Of a stretch of DNA of 64,000 nucleotides, positions 41,359 through 49,392 are shown in pieces. Made by a program: the position numbers and the translations under genes. The notes beneath the pieces are model-generated. The model worked only from the letters and a program-made list of their open reading frames with translations. It had not been told where the DNA came from and ran no database searches. How positions within the stretch are numbered: the stretch's first letter is position 1; every line of letters starts with the position of its first letter. Location of the stretch: positions 930,001-994,000 of the forward strand of contig NZ_FMCR01000001.1 of assembly GCF_900091575.1 (NCBI RefSeq), given 5' to 3'. This stretch comes from Micromonospora saelicesensis (GTDB lineage: Bacteria > Actinomycetota > Actinomycetes > Mycobacteriales > Micromonosporaceae).

Positions 41359-42465
41359 CTACGGGGTGAGCAACTCCCGGGCGGCTTCCAGCACCTCGAT
41401 CACCGGTACGTCGGTCACGAACGAGTCCCGGTGCGGGCACTCACCGTCGCCGGGCCGGTGCGGATAGATCCCCGGCGTGCAGTCCACCCCGCAGACCGGG
41501 CAGTGCACCGTCCACGAGCTGATCGGCCGGTGCCGACCCCGCAGCGGGCTGGCCCCGTTGATCAGGTTGCCGACCCAGAAGATGCCCACAGTGGGCGCGC
41601 CCACCGCGGCGGCCAGGTGCAGCGGGCCGGTGTCGTTCGAGACGACCAACGCGCAGTCGGCGTAGCAGCCGACCAGCCCACCCAGGCTGAGCGTGCCCAC
41701 CTGTGGGCGCACCGGCACCTGCGCCGCAGCGACGACCCGATCCACCACCTCCTGCTCGGAGGGCGTGCCGGTGACCAGCACCTCGTAGCCGTCCTCGTGC
41801 AGCGCACGGGCCACCTCGGCGAAGCGCTCGGCGGGCCAGCGGCGGCGGGTGTCGGTCGCACCCGGATGCAACGCCACCCGGGGCCGGCTCGCCGGGCCGA
41901 GCACCTCGGCGGCCTCGGCCCGGTCGGCGTCGGTCACCGCCAGCGTCGGCGTGATGGTGGTGGCCGGCGCTCCTGCCAGCGCCACCACCTCCAGGTAGCG
42001 GATCACCTCGTGCTGGTAGTAGACGTAGCGCAGCCACCGGTCCAGCGGCGGCGCGTCGTCGGTGCGCAGGCCGACGGTCAACCGGGCACCGAGCCGACTG
42101 ATCAGCGGGTTGGAGTTGGCACCCCCGCCGTGGATCTGCACCGCCAGGTCGAATTCCGCACCGGCGGCAGTGGCCACGAAGTCGTCCATCGACGACTCCG
42201 GCTCGCCCGGCTCCGGCGTACGGATGCCAGCTGCCGGCGGCACCACCAGCACCCGGTCCACCGGGCCGGGCCGGTCGCGCCAGAGCTTCGCGTGCCACGG
42301 CGCCCCGAGCAACACGATCTCCGCCGAGGGGTACGCGCTGCGCAACGCGTCCAGCGCCGGCAGGGCGAAGATGAAGTCACCGAGCGCGTTGGCGCGCAGC
42401 ACGGCGATCCGCCGCACGTCGGGAAGGCGCTCGGCGGTCGGACCGAGCACGGACGGGGTGACCAC
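41359..42465 (-). CDS. GT9-family (heptosyltransferase-like) glycosyltransferase
   Basis: 368 residues. RIAVLRANALGDFIFALPAL is the N-terminal GT9/WaaF-like motif; RVALHPGATDTRRRWPAERFAEVA and VVSNDTGPLHLAAAVGAPTVGIF are the sugar-nucleotide-binding blocks. The C terminus has HCPVCGVDCTPGIYPH and CPH cysteines, possibly metal-binding. GT9 enzymes use ADP-heptose, which fits the neighbouring HldE. The start is uncertain: GTG at 42465 or 42450; 42465 lies 8 bp past the Hsp20 stop. Confidence 0.83.
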   Translation of the reverse strand: MVTPSVLGPTAERLPDVRRIAVLRANALGDFIFALPALDALRSAYPSAEIVLLGAPWHAKLWRDRPGPVDRVLVVPPAAGIRTPEPGEPESSMDDFVATAAGAEFDLAVQIHGGGANSNPLISRLGARLTVGLRTDDAPPLDRWLRYVYYQHEVIRYLEVVALAGAPATTITPTLAVTDADRAEAAEVLGPASRPRVALHPGATDTRRRWPAERFAEVARALHEDGYEVLVTGTPSEQEVVDRVVAAAQVPVRPQVGTLSLGGLVGCYADCALVVSNDTGPLHLAAAVGAPTVGIFWVGNLINGASPLRGRHRPISSWTVHCPVCGVDCTPGIYPHRPGDGECPHRDSFVTDVPVIEVLEAARELLTP

Positions 42466-42473
42466 CCGACCCG

Positions 42474-43025
42474 CTACGGCCGGTCGATCTCGCCGGCGGT
42501 GTCCGGGCGGTGCAGCTCCCGGTCCGCTGCGGGATCGGCTGGCATCGGCGTACCCGTGGAGAGGTCGCCGGAGCGCGGCCCGGTGCGGCCGACGGTGATG
42601 GTGCGCGGCGCGGGCCGGGTCGCCCGTGGCAGCCGGACCCGGAGCAGGCCGTGGTCCATCACCGCGTCGATGGTGTCCGGGTCGACCCGCGCCGGCAGGT
42701 TGACCCGGTATTCGAAGCCGCGCGTCTCGAAGCCGCCGGGGATGCCCTGGTCGGCGTTGACCTCCGCCTCCGAGCGGGCCCGCACGCACAACTCGCGGTC
42801 GTCCAACTCGACGGCCACCTCCTCCGGCGCCACCCCGGGCAGCCGGACGACGACCTCCCAGCCGTCCGAGGTCTCGGTCAACTCGACGTCGGACGCCCCG
42901 CCGCGACCACCGACCAGGCGACTCAACTCGGAGCGCAGCGACTGCAACTCCCCCATCGGGTCCCAGCCCTGCTGCCGGCTGCCGCGCCACCCCCGGCCGA
43001 AGCCGCCAGACTGCTGCTCGCTCAT
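42474..43025 (-). CDS. Hsp20 small heat shock protein
   Basis: 183 residues. An alpha-crystallin domain lies at about 48-135 (ELTETSDGWEVVVRLPGVAP, LCVRARSE, FEYRVNLPARVDPDTIDA, GLLRVRLPRA). Gly/Arg/Gln-rich N terminus (GGFGRGWRGSRQQGWDP) and a longer C terminus than usual. It forms oligomeric holdases. The ATG overlaps the stop of the DUF2231 gene upstream (TGATG), with GGAGAGG before it. A GTG one codon earlier is possible. Confidence 0.88.
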   Translation of the reverse strand: MSEQQSGGFGRGWRGSRQQGWDPMGELQSLRSELSRLVGGRGGASDVELTETSDGWEVVVRLPGVAPEEVAVELDDRELCVRARSEAEVNADQGIPGGFETRGFEYRVNLPARVDPDTIDAVMDHGLLRVRLPRATRPAPRTITVGRTGPRSGDLSTGTPMPADPAADRELHRPDTAGEIDRP

Positions 43026-43528
43026 CACACCTCTCCGATCCGCTGGGTGGCCGCCGGCGGCCGTAGTGAGCTGGGCGCGTCCAGGCCGGCGTCGCTGTCG
43101 ACGCCCACGCCGAGCCGGTCGACCAGCTCACCACCGAGCCAGGCGCTGATGCCGAGAATCGCCAGCGCGACCACCTCGATGGCGACCAGTGCCCCGCCGG
43201 CGGCCCGGGAATCCGCGTTGAGCCGCACCGCCCACACGGCGGCGAAGAGCAGGATCACCGCGACGTTGGCGCCCGCGTGCAGCAGACCCACCCGCTTGGC
43301 GCGGGTGCCGGTCGGGATCGCCAGCAGGTCGAACGAGCCGGCCGCCGCGGCCAGCAGGCCGCCGATCAGGCCGACGGTGATGTTCCAGTACGCGACCTCG
43401 CCGAGGAAGTCGGGACCGCCGACGGTGTCCACCACGTCGAACAGCACGGCCGTGGCCAGCAGCGCGACCGGGAACATCACCAGCATCGGATGGACTGGGT
43501 GACCCAGTACCTTGAGTCGGCTCTCCAT
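43025..43528 (-). CDS. DUF2231 membrane protein
   Basis: 167 residues, four hydrophobic helices beginning VLGHPVHPMLVMFPVALLAT. The HPVHPMLVMFP block identifies the DUF2231 family, which may bind haem through its histidines. GGAGG lies 8 bp before the ATG at 43528. It is first of an operon with hsp20 and probably the GT9 gene. Confidence 0.78.
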   Translation of the reverse strand: MESRLKVLGHPVHPMLVMFPVALLATAVLFDVVDTVGGPDFLGEVAYWNITVGLIGGLLAAAAGSFDLLAIPTGTRAKRVGLLHAGANVAVILLFAAVWAVRLNADSRAAGGALVAIEVVALAILGISAWLGGELVDRLGVGVDSDAGLDAPSSLRPPAATQRIGEV

Positions 43529-43694
43529 CTCCCGGCCTCCACTGGTCGGCGTCCTGCGGAACGGTCTCGTGCGGCGAGCGCGTCGGGTGAGGCCGTACCC
43601 CCGGCAACCAGGCACAAACCTCGCGCTGGTCACGGCGGCCTAGGCTGACGACGGTGGTGCCTGCCACCGGGTCAACGGCTGAGGGAGGACCAAC

Positions 43695-44312
43695 GTGACG
43701 GTGGAGATCACCTCGCACGAAGAGTTGCGCGAGCTTCTCGGCGCCCCGACCGCGCGGGCCGCCAACAAGGAACGCCCCCGGCTGCACGAGCGGGACCGCG
43801 AGTGGCTGGGCGCCTCGCCGTTCTGTCTGATGGCCACGGCCGGCGCGGACGGCAGCTGTGACGTCTCGCCCAAGGGCGACCCGGCCGGGTTCGCCCTGGT
43901 GCTGGACGACACGACCATCGCGCTGCCCGAGCGGCCCGGCAACAGGCGGGCCGACGGCTACCGCAACATCCTCGACAACCCGCACGTCGGGTTGCTCTTC
44001 CTGATCCCCGGACGGACCGACACGTTGCGGATCAACGGGCGAGCCCGTCTGGTCAGTGACGCGCCCTGGTTCGACGACATGGTGGTCAAGGGGCACCGAC
44101 CGGTGCTCGCCGTGGTGGTGGAGATCGAGCAGATCTTCTACCACTGCGCGAAGGCGTTCCTGCGGTCCGCGCTGTGGCAGCCGGAGACCTGGCAGCCCGA
44201 GGCACTGCCGTCCCGAGCACGCCTGATCAAGGAGGTCGAGGCCCCGACGGAGAGCCTCGAAGACCTGGAACGGCACTACGGCCCGGCGTACGCCACGAAG
44301 ATCTACGTCTGA
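43695..44312 (+). CDS. PPOX-type FMN-dependent flavoprotein (MSMEG_1061-like)
   Basis: 205 residues of the pyridoxamine-oxidase-like split-barrel fold. LHERDREWLGASPFCLMATA, CDVSPKGDPAGFALVLDD and RPGNRRADGYRNILDNPHVG fit the actinobacterial MSMEG_1061 subfamily that binds FMN or F420. It probably reduces small molecules. Start GTG at 43695 with GGGAGGACC upstream. It is divergent from the DUF2231 operon. Confidence 0.83.
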   Translation: MTVEITSHEELRELLGAPTARAANKERPRLHERDREWLGASPFCLMATAGADGSCDVSPKGDPAGFALVLDDTTIALPERPGNRRADGYRNILDNPHVGLLFLIPGRTDTLRINGRARLVSDAPWFDDMVVKGHRPVLAVVVEIEQIFYHCAKAFLRSALWQPETWQPEALPSRARLIKEVEAPTESLEDLERHYGPAYATKIYV

Positions 44313-44394
44313 CCCCGCTGCCGGACGACATCGATTCGTCAACCCATGCTTACCGAGAGCAACGGCCCTGGCGGTCGCCTGATAGCTTTCGTCG

Positions 44395-45279
44395 ATGAGT
44401 TCGACAACTGAGCAGGGTGCGTCCGGCCATGTTGGTCGCGTCGCTGACTACTACGACGACAACACGCGTCGGTTCCTCTTGGTTGCCGAGAGCCCAGGCA
44501 GTGACGCCATCCATCGTGGCGTGTGGACGCCGGACGTCGCGAACACGGCAGCGGCCATGGACACCGTCAACCGCCTCATGATCGAGCGTTTGCGCGGACA
44601 CGTCCCTGCGGGAAGCGCAAGGGTGCTCGACCTTGGCTGTGGTGTCGGCGGGACGATGGTTCGCTTGGCTCGCGAGGTGGACGGGTTCGTCTCCGGGGTG
44701 ACCATCAGCCGAGTGCAGGCCGAGATCGCAGCGAAGCGGTTCGACCGCGAAGGGCTGACCGACCGCTGTGACGTGATCTGTGCCGACTTCGCCGAGCTGC
44801 CCGCGGAACCGCACTACGACGCAATGGTCGCCGTGGAGGCGGTCGTTCACTCGCCGTCGCTGGAGAACCTGATCCCGTCCCTGGTGGATCGGTTGCGCCC
44901 TGGAGGTCGCCTCATCCTGTGCGACGACTGGGCGACCGACAAGGATCGCGGGCTCGCCGCTCGGGAGCGTTGTCTCGACCAGTTCCGCGCCGGCTGGCGT
45001 GTCGGAAGCTTGCATACCGTGGCCGAGTTGGTCGCCATGTCCGAACGCGCCGGCTTGCGCCTGGTCGAGGACCTGGATCTCACCCCGTACCTGCACCTCG
45101 GACGGCCCCGCGACCGCGTGATCAAGCTGGCCGTCGGCGCCACAGCCCTACTTCCACGGCTTCGCAACCGTCTTGTCGAGATGCCGTTCTGGGCCAACAT
45201 GATCGGCGGTTCGGCCTTGCAGGCTGGACTGTCACGGCGGTGGCTGGAGTACCACCTGATCGTGCTTGAGAAGGCGTGA
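44395..45279 (+). CDS. SAM-dependent methyltransferase, isoprenoid C-methyltransferase-like
   Basis: 294 residues. VLDLGCGVGGTMVRLAREV is motif I (about 77-95), ICADFAELP follows, and VAVEAVVHSPSLENLIPSL is a post-I block. The N-terminal VADYYDDNTRRFLLVAESP and long C terminus resemble C-methyltransferases acting on prenyl diphosphates, sterols or tocopherols. The substrate is not certain. TAGCTT (44383-44388) lies 6 bp before the ATG. Its codon use shows more A and T than neighbours, a hint of transfer. No biosynthetic partner is adjacent. Confidence 0.75.
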   Translation: MSSTTEQGASGHVGRVADYYDDNTRRFLLVAESPGSDAIHRGVWTPDVANTAAAMDTVNRLMIERLRGHVPAGSARVLDLGCGVGGTMVRLAREVDGFVSGVTISRVQAEIAAKRFDREGLTDRCDVICADFAELPAEPHYDAMVAVEAVVHSPSLENLIPSLVDRLRPGGRLILCDDWATDKDRGLAARERCLDQFRAGWRVGSLHTVAELVAMSERAGLRLVEDLDLTPYLHLGRPRDRVIKLAVGATALLPRLRNRLVEMPFWANMIGGSALQAGLSRRWLEYHLIVLEKA

Positions 45280-45371
45280 GGCTCTGCTCGATCACTTGTG
45301 GCGCGGTGGGGCGGCGACGGAGGCAGCCCCACCTCGGGGAGCACGACCCTGACTGATTCGCCGGGCTCCGG

Positions 45372-45917
45372 TCAGGCCGACCAGCCGGCCGGGTTGCCGA
45401 ACGACTCCCGGGAGATCCCGGAGCCGGTCTCCGGCCAGGAACCGAACCGGTCGTTGTGCAGGTGCGCGAAGAAGTAGCACATGCCTTCGCAGTCGGCGTC
45501 CAGCAGCGCCATCGCGGGGTCGGTGCGAACCGCCTCGTAGTACGACCGCCCCAGGGCCACGATGAAGCCCCTGGCGTAGAGGAAGCCGTCGTCCGACCCG
45601 TCGGTCACCTCGTGGATGTCCTCCCGATCGATGTCGTGCAGCTTGCGCTCCACCACCCGGTCGAGATCCGTCAACTCCTGCCCGGTCAGCTCGACGGTCA
45701 GCTGCCCGAGGTGGTCCAGGAAGGCATCAAGCCAGGCGTCGATCGTGTAGGACGGACCGTCATCGTCGTCGCCGGCGGGGTCGCGCTCGACGAGGGCCTG
45801 CCGCAGCGCCAAGGGCTCGGCGCCCAACCCGGCCCAGGCCGCGTCGATGAGTGCCCAGAGCCGGGCCTCGTCGGCGGGAGTGGGCAGCGTCCCGGGGGCA
45901 TCGGTGGTCACGGTCAC
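45372..45917 (-). CDS. DUF4240 domain protein
   Basis: 181 residues. FWALIDAAW-like opening (LWALIDAAWAGLG), LTDLDRVVERKLHDIDREDI and DGFLYARGFIVALGRSYYEAV match DUF4240, of unknown function. GTG at 45917 is preferred because TACGGT (45924-45929) lies exactly 6 bp upstream; a GTG at 45911 also exists. A VOC gene follows upstream on the same strand. Confidence 0.75.
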   Translation of the reverse strand: MTVTTDAPGTLPTPADEARLWALIDAAWAGLGAEPLALRQALVERDPAGDDDDGPSYTIDAWLDAFLDHLGQLTVELTGQELTDLDRVVERKLHDIDREDIHEVTDGSDDGFLYARGFIVALGRSYYEAVRTDPAMALLDADCEGMCYFFAHLHNDRFGSWPETGSGISRESFGNPAGWSA

Positions 45918-45948
45918 CGCCGGACCGTAACCACCACCACCGACGGTT

Positions 45949-46356
45949 TCAGGACCCCGAGTCGGCGGACACCATCCACAAGTGACCGTCGGGGTCTGCG
46001 AAGACGCCCGCGTAAGCCCAGGGTTGGTCCGCCGTCTCAGTGATGATCTCGGCGCCGGCAGCGCGCGCCCGCTCGACGAGCGCGTCCACTTCGGTCGGCG
46101 CAGCGACACCAAGGTTGAGCAGGCATTCGCTCTGACCCCTCGGGGCGACCTCGTGTCGGCCGATAACCCAACCGAAGCCGCCGGTCGGGATGAGCATCAG
46201 CCGCAGGCCGTCGTTGACCACGAACTGCAACGGCTCCGGGATGCCATCGGCTGCCAACTCGCCCACGGCGTCCAGGCCGAGTCCGTTGCGATAGAAGCGG
46301 TAGGAGGTAGCCCGGTCGGAGATGGGCAGACTCACGATCACCGGTGCGGAAGTCAT
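45949..46356 (-). CDS. VOC/glyoxalase-family protein
   Basis: 135 residues of paired beta-alpha-beta units: APVIVSLPISDRATSYRFYR, LQFVVNDGLRLMLIPTG, ECLLNLGVAAPTEVDALVER and GVFADPDGHLWMV. GGAGGCG precedes the ATG. Such proteins include dioxygenases, isomerases and drug-binding proteins; the metal ligands (His, Glu) are only partly visible, so the activity is open. The methyltransferase at 46428 starts 71 bp away on the other strand. Confidence 0.82.
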   Translation of the reverse strand: MTSAPVIVSLPISDRATSYRFYRNGLGLDAVGELAADGIPEPLQFVVNDGLRLMLIPTGGFGWVIGRHEVAPRGQSECLLNLGVAAPTEVDALVERARAAGAEIITETADQPWAYAGVFADPDGHLWMVSADSGS

Positions 46357-46427
46357 GGGTGGACGCCTCCAAACTGTCGGTCCGGCAAGGTCAGGCATCA
46401 GTGTGACGCTGAATTAGCGTTGGACTC

Positions 46428-47072
46428 GTGACCGTAGACGAGTGGTTGACAGCGACCCGCATTTCCTACGACACGGTCGCGGTCAGCTACGCGCACCTGG
46501 TCCGTGACCTCCTGGCGGAGGCACCGTACGAACGAGCCGCCCTGGCATCGTTCGCCGAGCTCGTGCAGGGTGCCGGCGGCGGGCCGGTCGCGGATGTGGG
46601 CTGCGGAACGGGGCGAATCACCGCCCACCTGCACACGCTCGGCGTCGACGCCTTCGGGATCGATCTCTCGCCCGGGATGATCGCCGTGGCCCGCCGTGAC
46701 CACCCTGAGCTGAGGTTCGAGGTCGGCTCGATGACCGACCTCGATCTGGCCGACGGCTCGGTCGCCGGCCTGGTCGCCTGGTACTCCCTCATCCACATCC
46801 CCGACGACCAGATCGGCGTCGTGTTCGCGCACTTCCGGCGGGTGGTCCGCCCCGGTGGCCCCCTGCTGCTCGGCTTCCACGTGGGCGACGAAACGACCCT
46901 CAAGACCGAGGGCTACGGCGGACACCCGATGAACGTGCACGTCCATCGTCGGCAGCCGGCCCAGGTGGCCGCCTGGCTGCGCCAGAGCGGCTTCACTGTC
47001 GACTCGCAGACCACCGTCGCCTCGGCGGAGAGCCGGCTCGGCGGGATCCTCGTCGGGCGACGCGAGCCCTGA
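46428..47072 (+). CDS. class I SAM-dependent methyltransferase
   Basis: 214 residues. Motif I is VADVGCGTGRITAHL at about residues 54-68; FGIDLSPGMIAVARRDHPEL is motif II; LIHIPDDQI and RVVRPGGPLLLGFHVGDE are motifs III-IV. Substrate unknown. TAGCGT (46415-46420) is 7 bp before the GTG, a leaderless start. It is divergent from the VOC gene and followed by a patatin-like gene 82 bp later. Confidence 0.85.
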   Translation: MTVDEWLTATRISYDTVAVSYAHLVRDLLAEAPYERAALASFAELVQGAGGGPVADVGCGTGRITAHLHTLGVDAFGIDLSPGMIAVARRDHPELRFEVGSMTDLDLADGSVAGLVAWYSLIHIPDDQIGVVFAHFRRVVRPGGPLLLGFHVGDETTLKTEGYGGHPMNVHVHRRQPAQVAAWLRQSGFTVDSQTTVASAESRLGGILVGRREP

Positions 47073-47154
47073 TCGCCCGTTGTCAATCCATCTTCGCCAC
47101 TGTTACCTTAAACTGCGTACAGCGTTTGCAGTATTCGACCGAATGAGGCGACTG

Positions 47155-48015
47155 ATGACGAACGACGCGCGGCCCATCTGGGTGCTCGGCGGCGGCGGAG
47201 TGGCCGGCATCGCCTGGGAGGTCGGCATCCTCACGGGGCTCGCGGACGAGGGAGTGACAGTGGCCCCGGAGGCCGTCCTCATCGGCACCAGCTCCGGTGC
47301 CGTTGTCGGCGCCCAGCTCGCCAGCGGCACCCCCCTCGCGGACCTCTTCGAGCGCCAGCGCGGCGGTGTCGCCCACGAAACCTCACCCGCACCGGGCCTC
47401 CTCCACCTGCTTCGGCTCGCGCGGGCACAACTGTTCGCGCGCAGCCCCGAGCAGGCCGCTCGCCGCCTCGGTCGACTCGCCCTCGCCGCGCGCATCGACG
47501 ACCCGTCCCGGCAGCGCCGGACAGCCGAGGCCCGCCTGCCCAACCACGCCTGGCCGGACGACGTGGACCTTCGCATCGTGGTCGTCGACACCGGGACCGG
47601 CGCCAGCCGCACCCTCACCCGGCACGACGGCGTCCCCCTGGTGGACGCCGTCGCCGCGAGCTGCGCCATGCCGATCTCCGCGGCCCCGGTCAGCATCGGC
47701 GACCGCCGCTACATGGACGGCGGCATGCGGTCGACCCTCAACCTCGACCTCGCCCCCGGAAACGGCCCGGTCATCGCCCTCGCACCGAGCACCGCCGCGA
47801 TCGGGCCCTGGGCGCGCATCGACAAGCAGCGAGCCGCGCTGGGAACGGGTCGCCGGGCGGAGTTGCTGCTCCGGGACCCGGCCTCCAAACGAGCGCAGGG
47901 GACCACCGTGATGGACCGCTCCGTCGTGCCCGCGCTCGTGGCCGCGGCCCGCGAGCAGGGCCGACGCGAGGCACCCCGGGTGGCCGCCGCACTGTCGACA
48001 GCCAGCCATCCATAA
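47155..48015 (+). CDS. patatin-like phospholipase
   Basis: 286 residues from the ATG at 47155, preceded by GAGG (47146-47149). LGGGGVAGIAWEVGILTGL is the oxyanion loop, GTSSG (44-48) the nucleophile elbow with Ser46, and YMDGGM about residue 186 the catalytic Asp, giving the Ser-Asp dyad. No signal peptide or membrane helix, so it probably hydrolyses lipids inside the cell. A TTGTCA-N17-TTACCT promoter-like pair lies at 47080-47108, and ACTGC/GCAGT arms at 47112 and 47128 may be a regulator site. Confidence 0.82.
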   Translation: MTNDARPIWVLGGGGVAGIAWEVGILTGLADEGVTVAPEAVLIGTSSGAVVGAQLASGTPLADLFERQRGGVAHETSPAPGLLHLLRLARAQLFARSPEQAARRLGRLALAARIDDPSRQRRTAEARLPNHAWPDDVDLRIVVVDTGTGASRTLTRHDGVPLVDAVAASCAMPISAAPVSIGDRRYMDGGMRSTLNLDLAPGNGPVIALAPSTAAIGPWARIDKQRAALGTGRRAELLLRDPASKRAQGTTVMDRSVVPALVAAAREQGRREAPRVAAALSTASHP

Positions 48016-48084
48016 GCGGCGCGGCGATATGCAGAGCAGCCCAGATCACGATGCGCTGCCTGCTGCAGGCCAGCAAACCGTCAA

Positions 48085-48360
48085 TTAGGGCAAGCCTGCC
48101 GTACCGCCTCCGTAGTGGGCGGCACCCGCCTCATTCGAGATGCCATCGGCTGCGGTACCAGTGCCGTGCAAACTGCCCCGCCTCGATCGTCTGCCCGCCT
48201 TGACGATTTGTCGGGCAGCACGCCTGGCCTGCCGCAACTGTTCCTCTCGGCCAACTACTCGGGATACTCGGCGGCGCCTGGCCACGATCGCTCCTCCCAG
48301 CAGGAGGATCGCCAACCCAAGCACGATCGCGGCGCCCCAGACGAGGAGGTGTCCATCCAT
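48085..48360 (-). CDS. small single-pass membrane protein
   Basis: 91 residues: one helix at about 5-27 (LLVWGAAIVLGLAILLLGGA), then a basic region with RRRRVSR and RRSRRG. TACCGT (48367-48372) is exactly 6 bp before the ATG, which supports the gene. Unknown function. An internal ATG two codons later would also work. Confidence 0.55.
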   Translation of the reverse strand: MDGHLLVWGAAIVLGLAILLLGGAIVARRRRVSRVVGREEQLRQARRAARQIVKAGRRSRRGSLHGTGTAADGISNEAGAAHYGGGTAGLP

Positions 48361-48567
48361 GTCCGCACGGTAATCAACACAGGCAACGAGGGGTACTCAG
48401 CGACAGGGCCGGCTCGTCGGTAGCTCACCGGGTGCCGCCCCCTACATGGCTGCCGAGCTGGCGCTTTGGCCGGATACGGCCTCGGTTGATGTTCGACATG
48501 ATCGCCCCCGGTGCCGTGTCGAGCCCGAGACTCGCAGCAGAGGCGACGTTTGACGGGTCACGTGTGT

Positions 48568-49038
48568 CTAGAGCGGATCCAGAAGCAGTACGCCGGTCGC
48601 TGAATAGAAGTACTGGCGTACATGCGTAGCCCAGTCTTCGATCTTGGGGTCTTCCCCCTGTGATAGCCACTCAGAAAGATGCGCGTGCTCGTCGGTGTAT
48701 CCGTTGTCCAGGAGCCACTGAAGAGTTTCACGCCGGCCCGCTCCGAAGATGGCCTGGGTATCGAAGCCGATACCCAGGTCCATGTCACCTGTGCGGAACT
48801 TCGCTTCATACAGGCGGGGCGAGTCCGCGGGATCGCCGATCAGGAACAGCAGGAAGGCTGCTGCGTAAATTTGCTCGTACTCGTCGCTCTCGCCCGGGTC
48901 CGGACCTTCGCGCCACGCTCTTTCGAGGTCGAAGATCTCGCAAAGCATCGCGTGGTGAGGGCCAGGATCAGCTACGTCAACCATCCGGAGCACTTCCCGG
49001 CGCGCAGCCGGACTTGAGACGTCCAAGGACCTGGCCAT
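48568..49038 (-). CDS. hypothetical protein, no family recognised
   Basis: 156 residues, acidic, soluble. VADPGPHHAMLCEIFDLERAW and GIGFDTQAIFGAGRRETLQW are its most conserved-looking parts. TAGCGT (49045-49050) lies 6 bp before the ATG, good evidence that it is expressed and leaderless. Base composition is less GC-rich than the neighbours, and the flank 48361-48567 (about 200 bp) shows no gene I can support. Confidence 0.65.
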   Translation of the reverse strand: MARSLDVSSPAARREVLRMVDVADPGPHHAMLCEIFDLERAWREGPDPGESDEYEQIYAAAFLLFLIGDPADSPRLYEAKFRTGDMDLGIGFDTQAIFGAGRRETLQWLLDNGYTDEHAHLSEWLSQGEDPKIEDWATHVRQYFYSATGVLLLDPL

Positions 49039-49134
49039 GGGTGCACGCTAGTTGGAGGACGGCTCACCGGCATGCACGGGGGCCGCGTCGCCGAGGGCTG
49101 CTCGCTTGGCTGCTCAGCCTCGCAACAGCAAGCA

Positions 49135-49168
49135 AAAGGCCCAGATCACGTCAGTGACCTGGGCCTTT
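49135..49168 (-). terminator. intrinsic terminator after tRNA-Thr
   Basis: Read on the minus strand, AAAGGCCCAG-type arms at 49154-49168 and 49135-49149 form a 14-bp stem with one mismatch and a 4-nt loop, ending in CCTTTTGCTTG. The T-rich 3' end makes this the clearest classical terminator in the window. Confidence 0.8.
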
Positions 49169-49171
49169 CCG

Positions 49172-49248
49172 TGGAGCCGCCTGACGGAATCGAACCGTCG
49201 ACCTACGCATTACGAGTGCGTCGCTCTAGCCGACTGAGCTAAGGCGGC
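49172..49248 (-). tRNA. tRNA-Thr (CGT)
   Basis: On the minus strand the 74-nt cloverleaf closes fully: acceptor GCCGCCT/AGGCGGC, D stem GCTC/GAGC, anticodon stem ACGCA/TGCGT with loop CTCGTAA (anticodon CGT), T arm GACGG-TTCGATT-CCGTC. CGT reads ACG, hence threonine. Discriminator base T, followed by CCA encoded in the DNA at 49172-49174. A terminator follows at 49135-49168. Confidence 0.95.
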
Positions 49249-49392
49249 AACGATCAGCAAGTGTACGGCACCCCGGCGGCACCGACCGAACGGGATACCC
49301 CCGCCGCGCCGGCCAGCACCAACCGGACATCGGCCGCCATCTGGACGCTTACCGGACAGCGGATGATCGGGTCCGGGACTACGCTGCGGCGG

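Noticed and set aside
48425..48670. small genes between 48361 and 48567
   Set aside because: Candidates on both strands lack ribosome sites or a TANNNT box and resemble no family, and one overlaps the 48568 gene.
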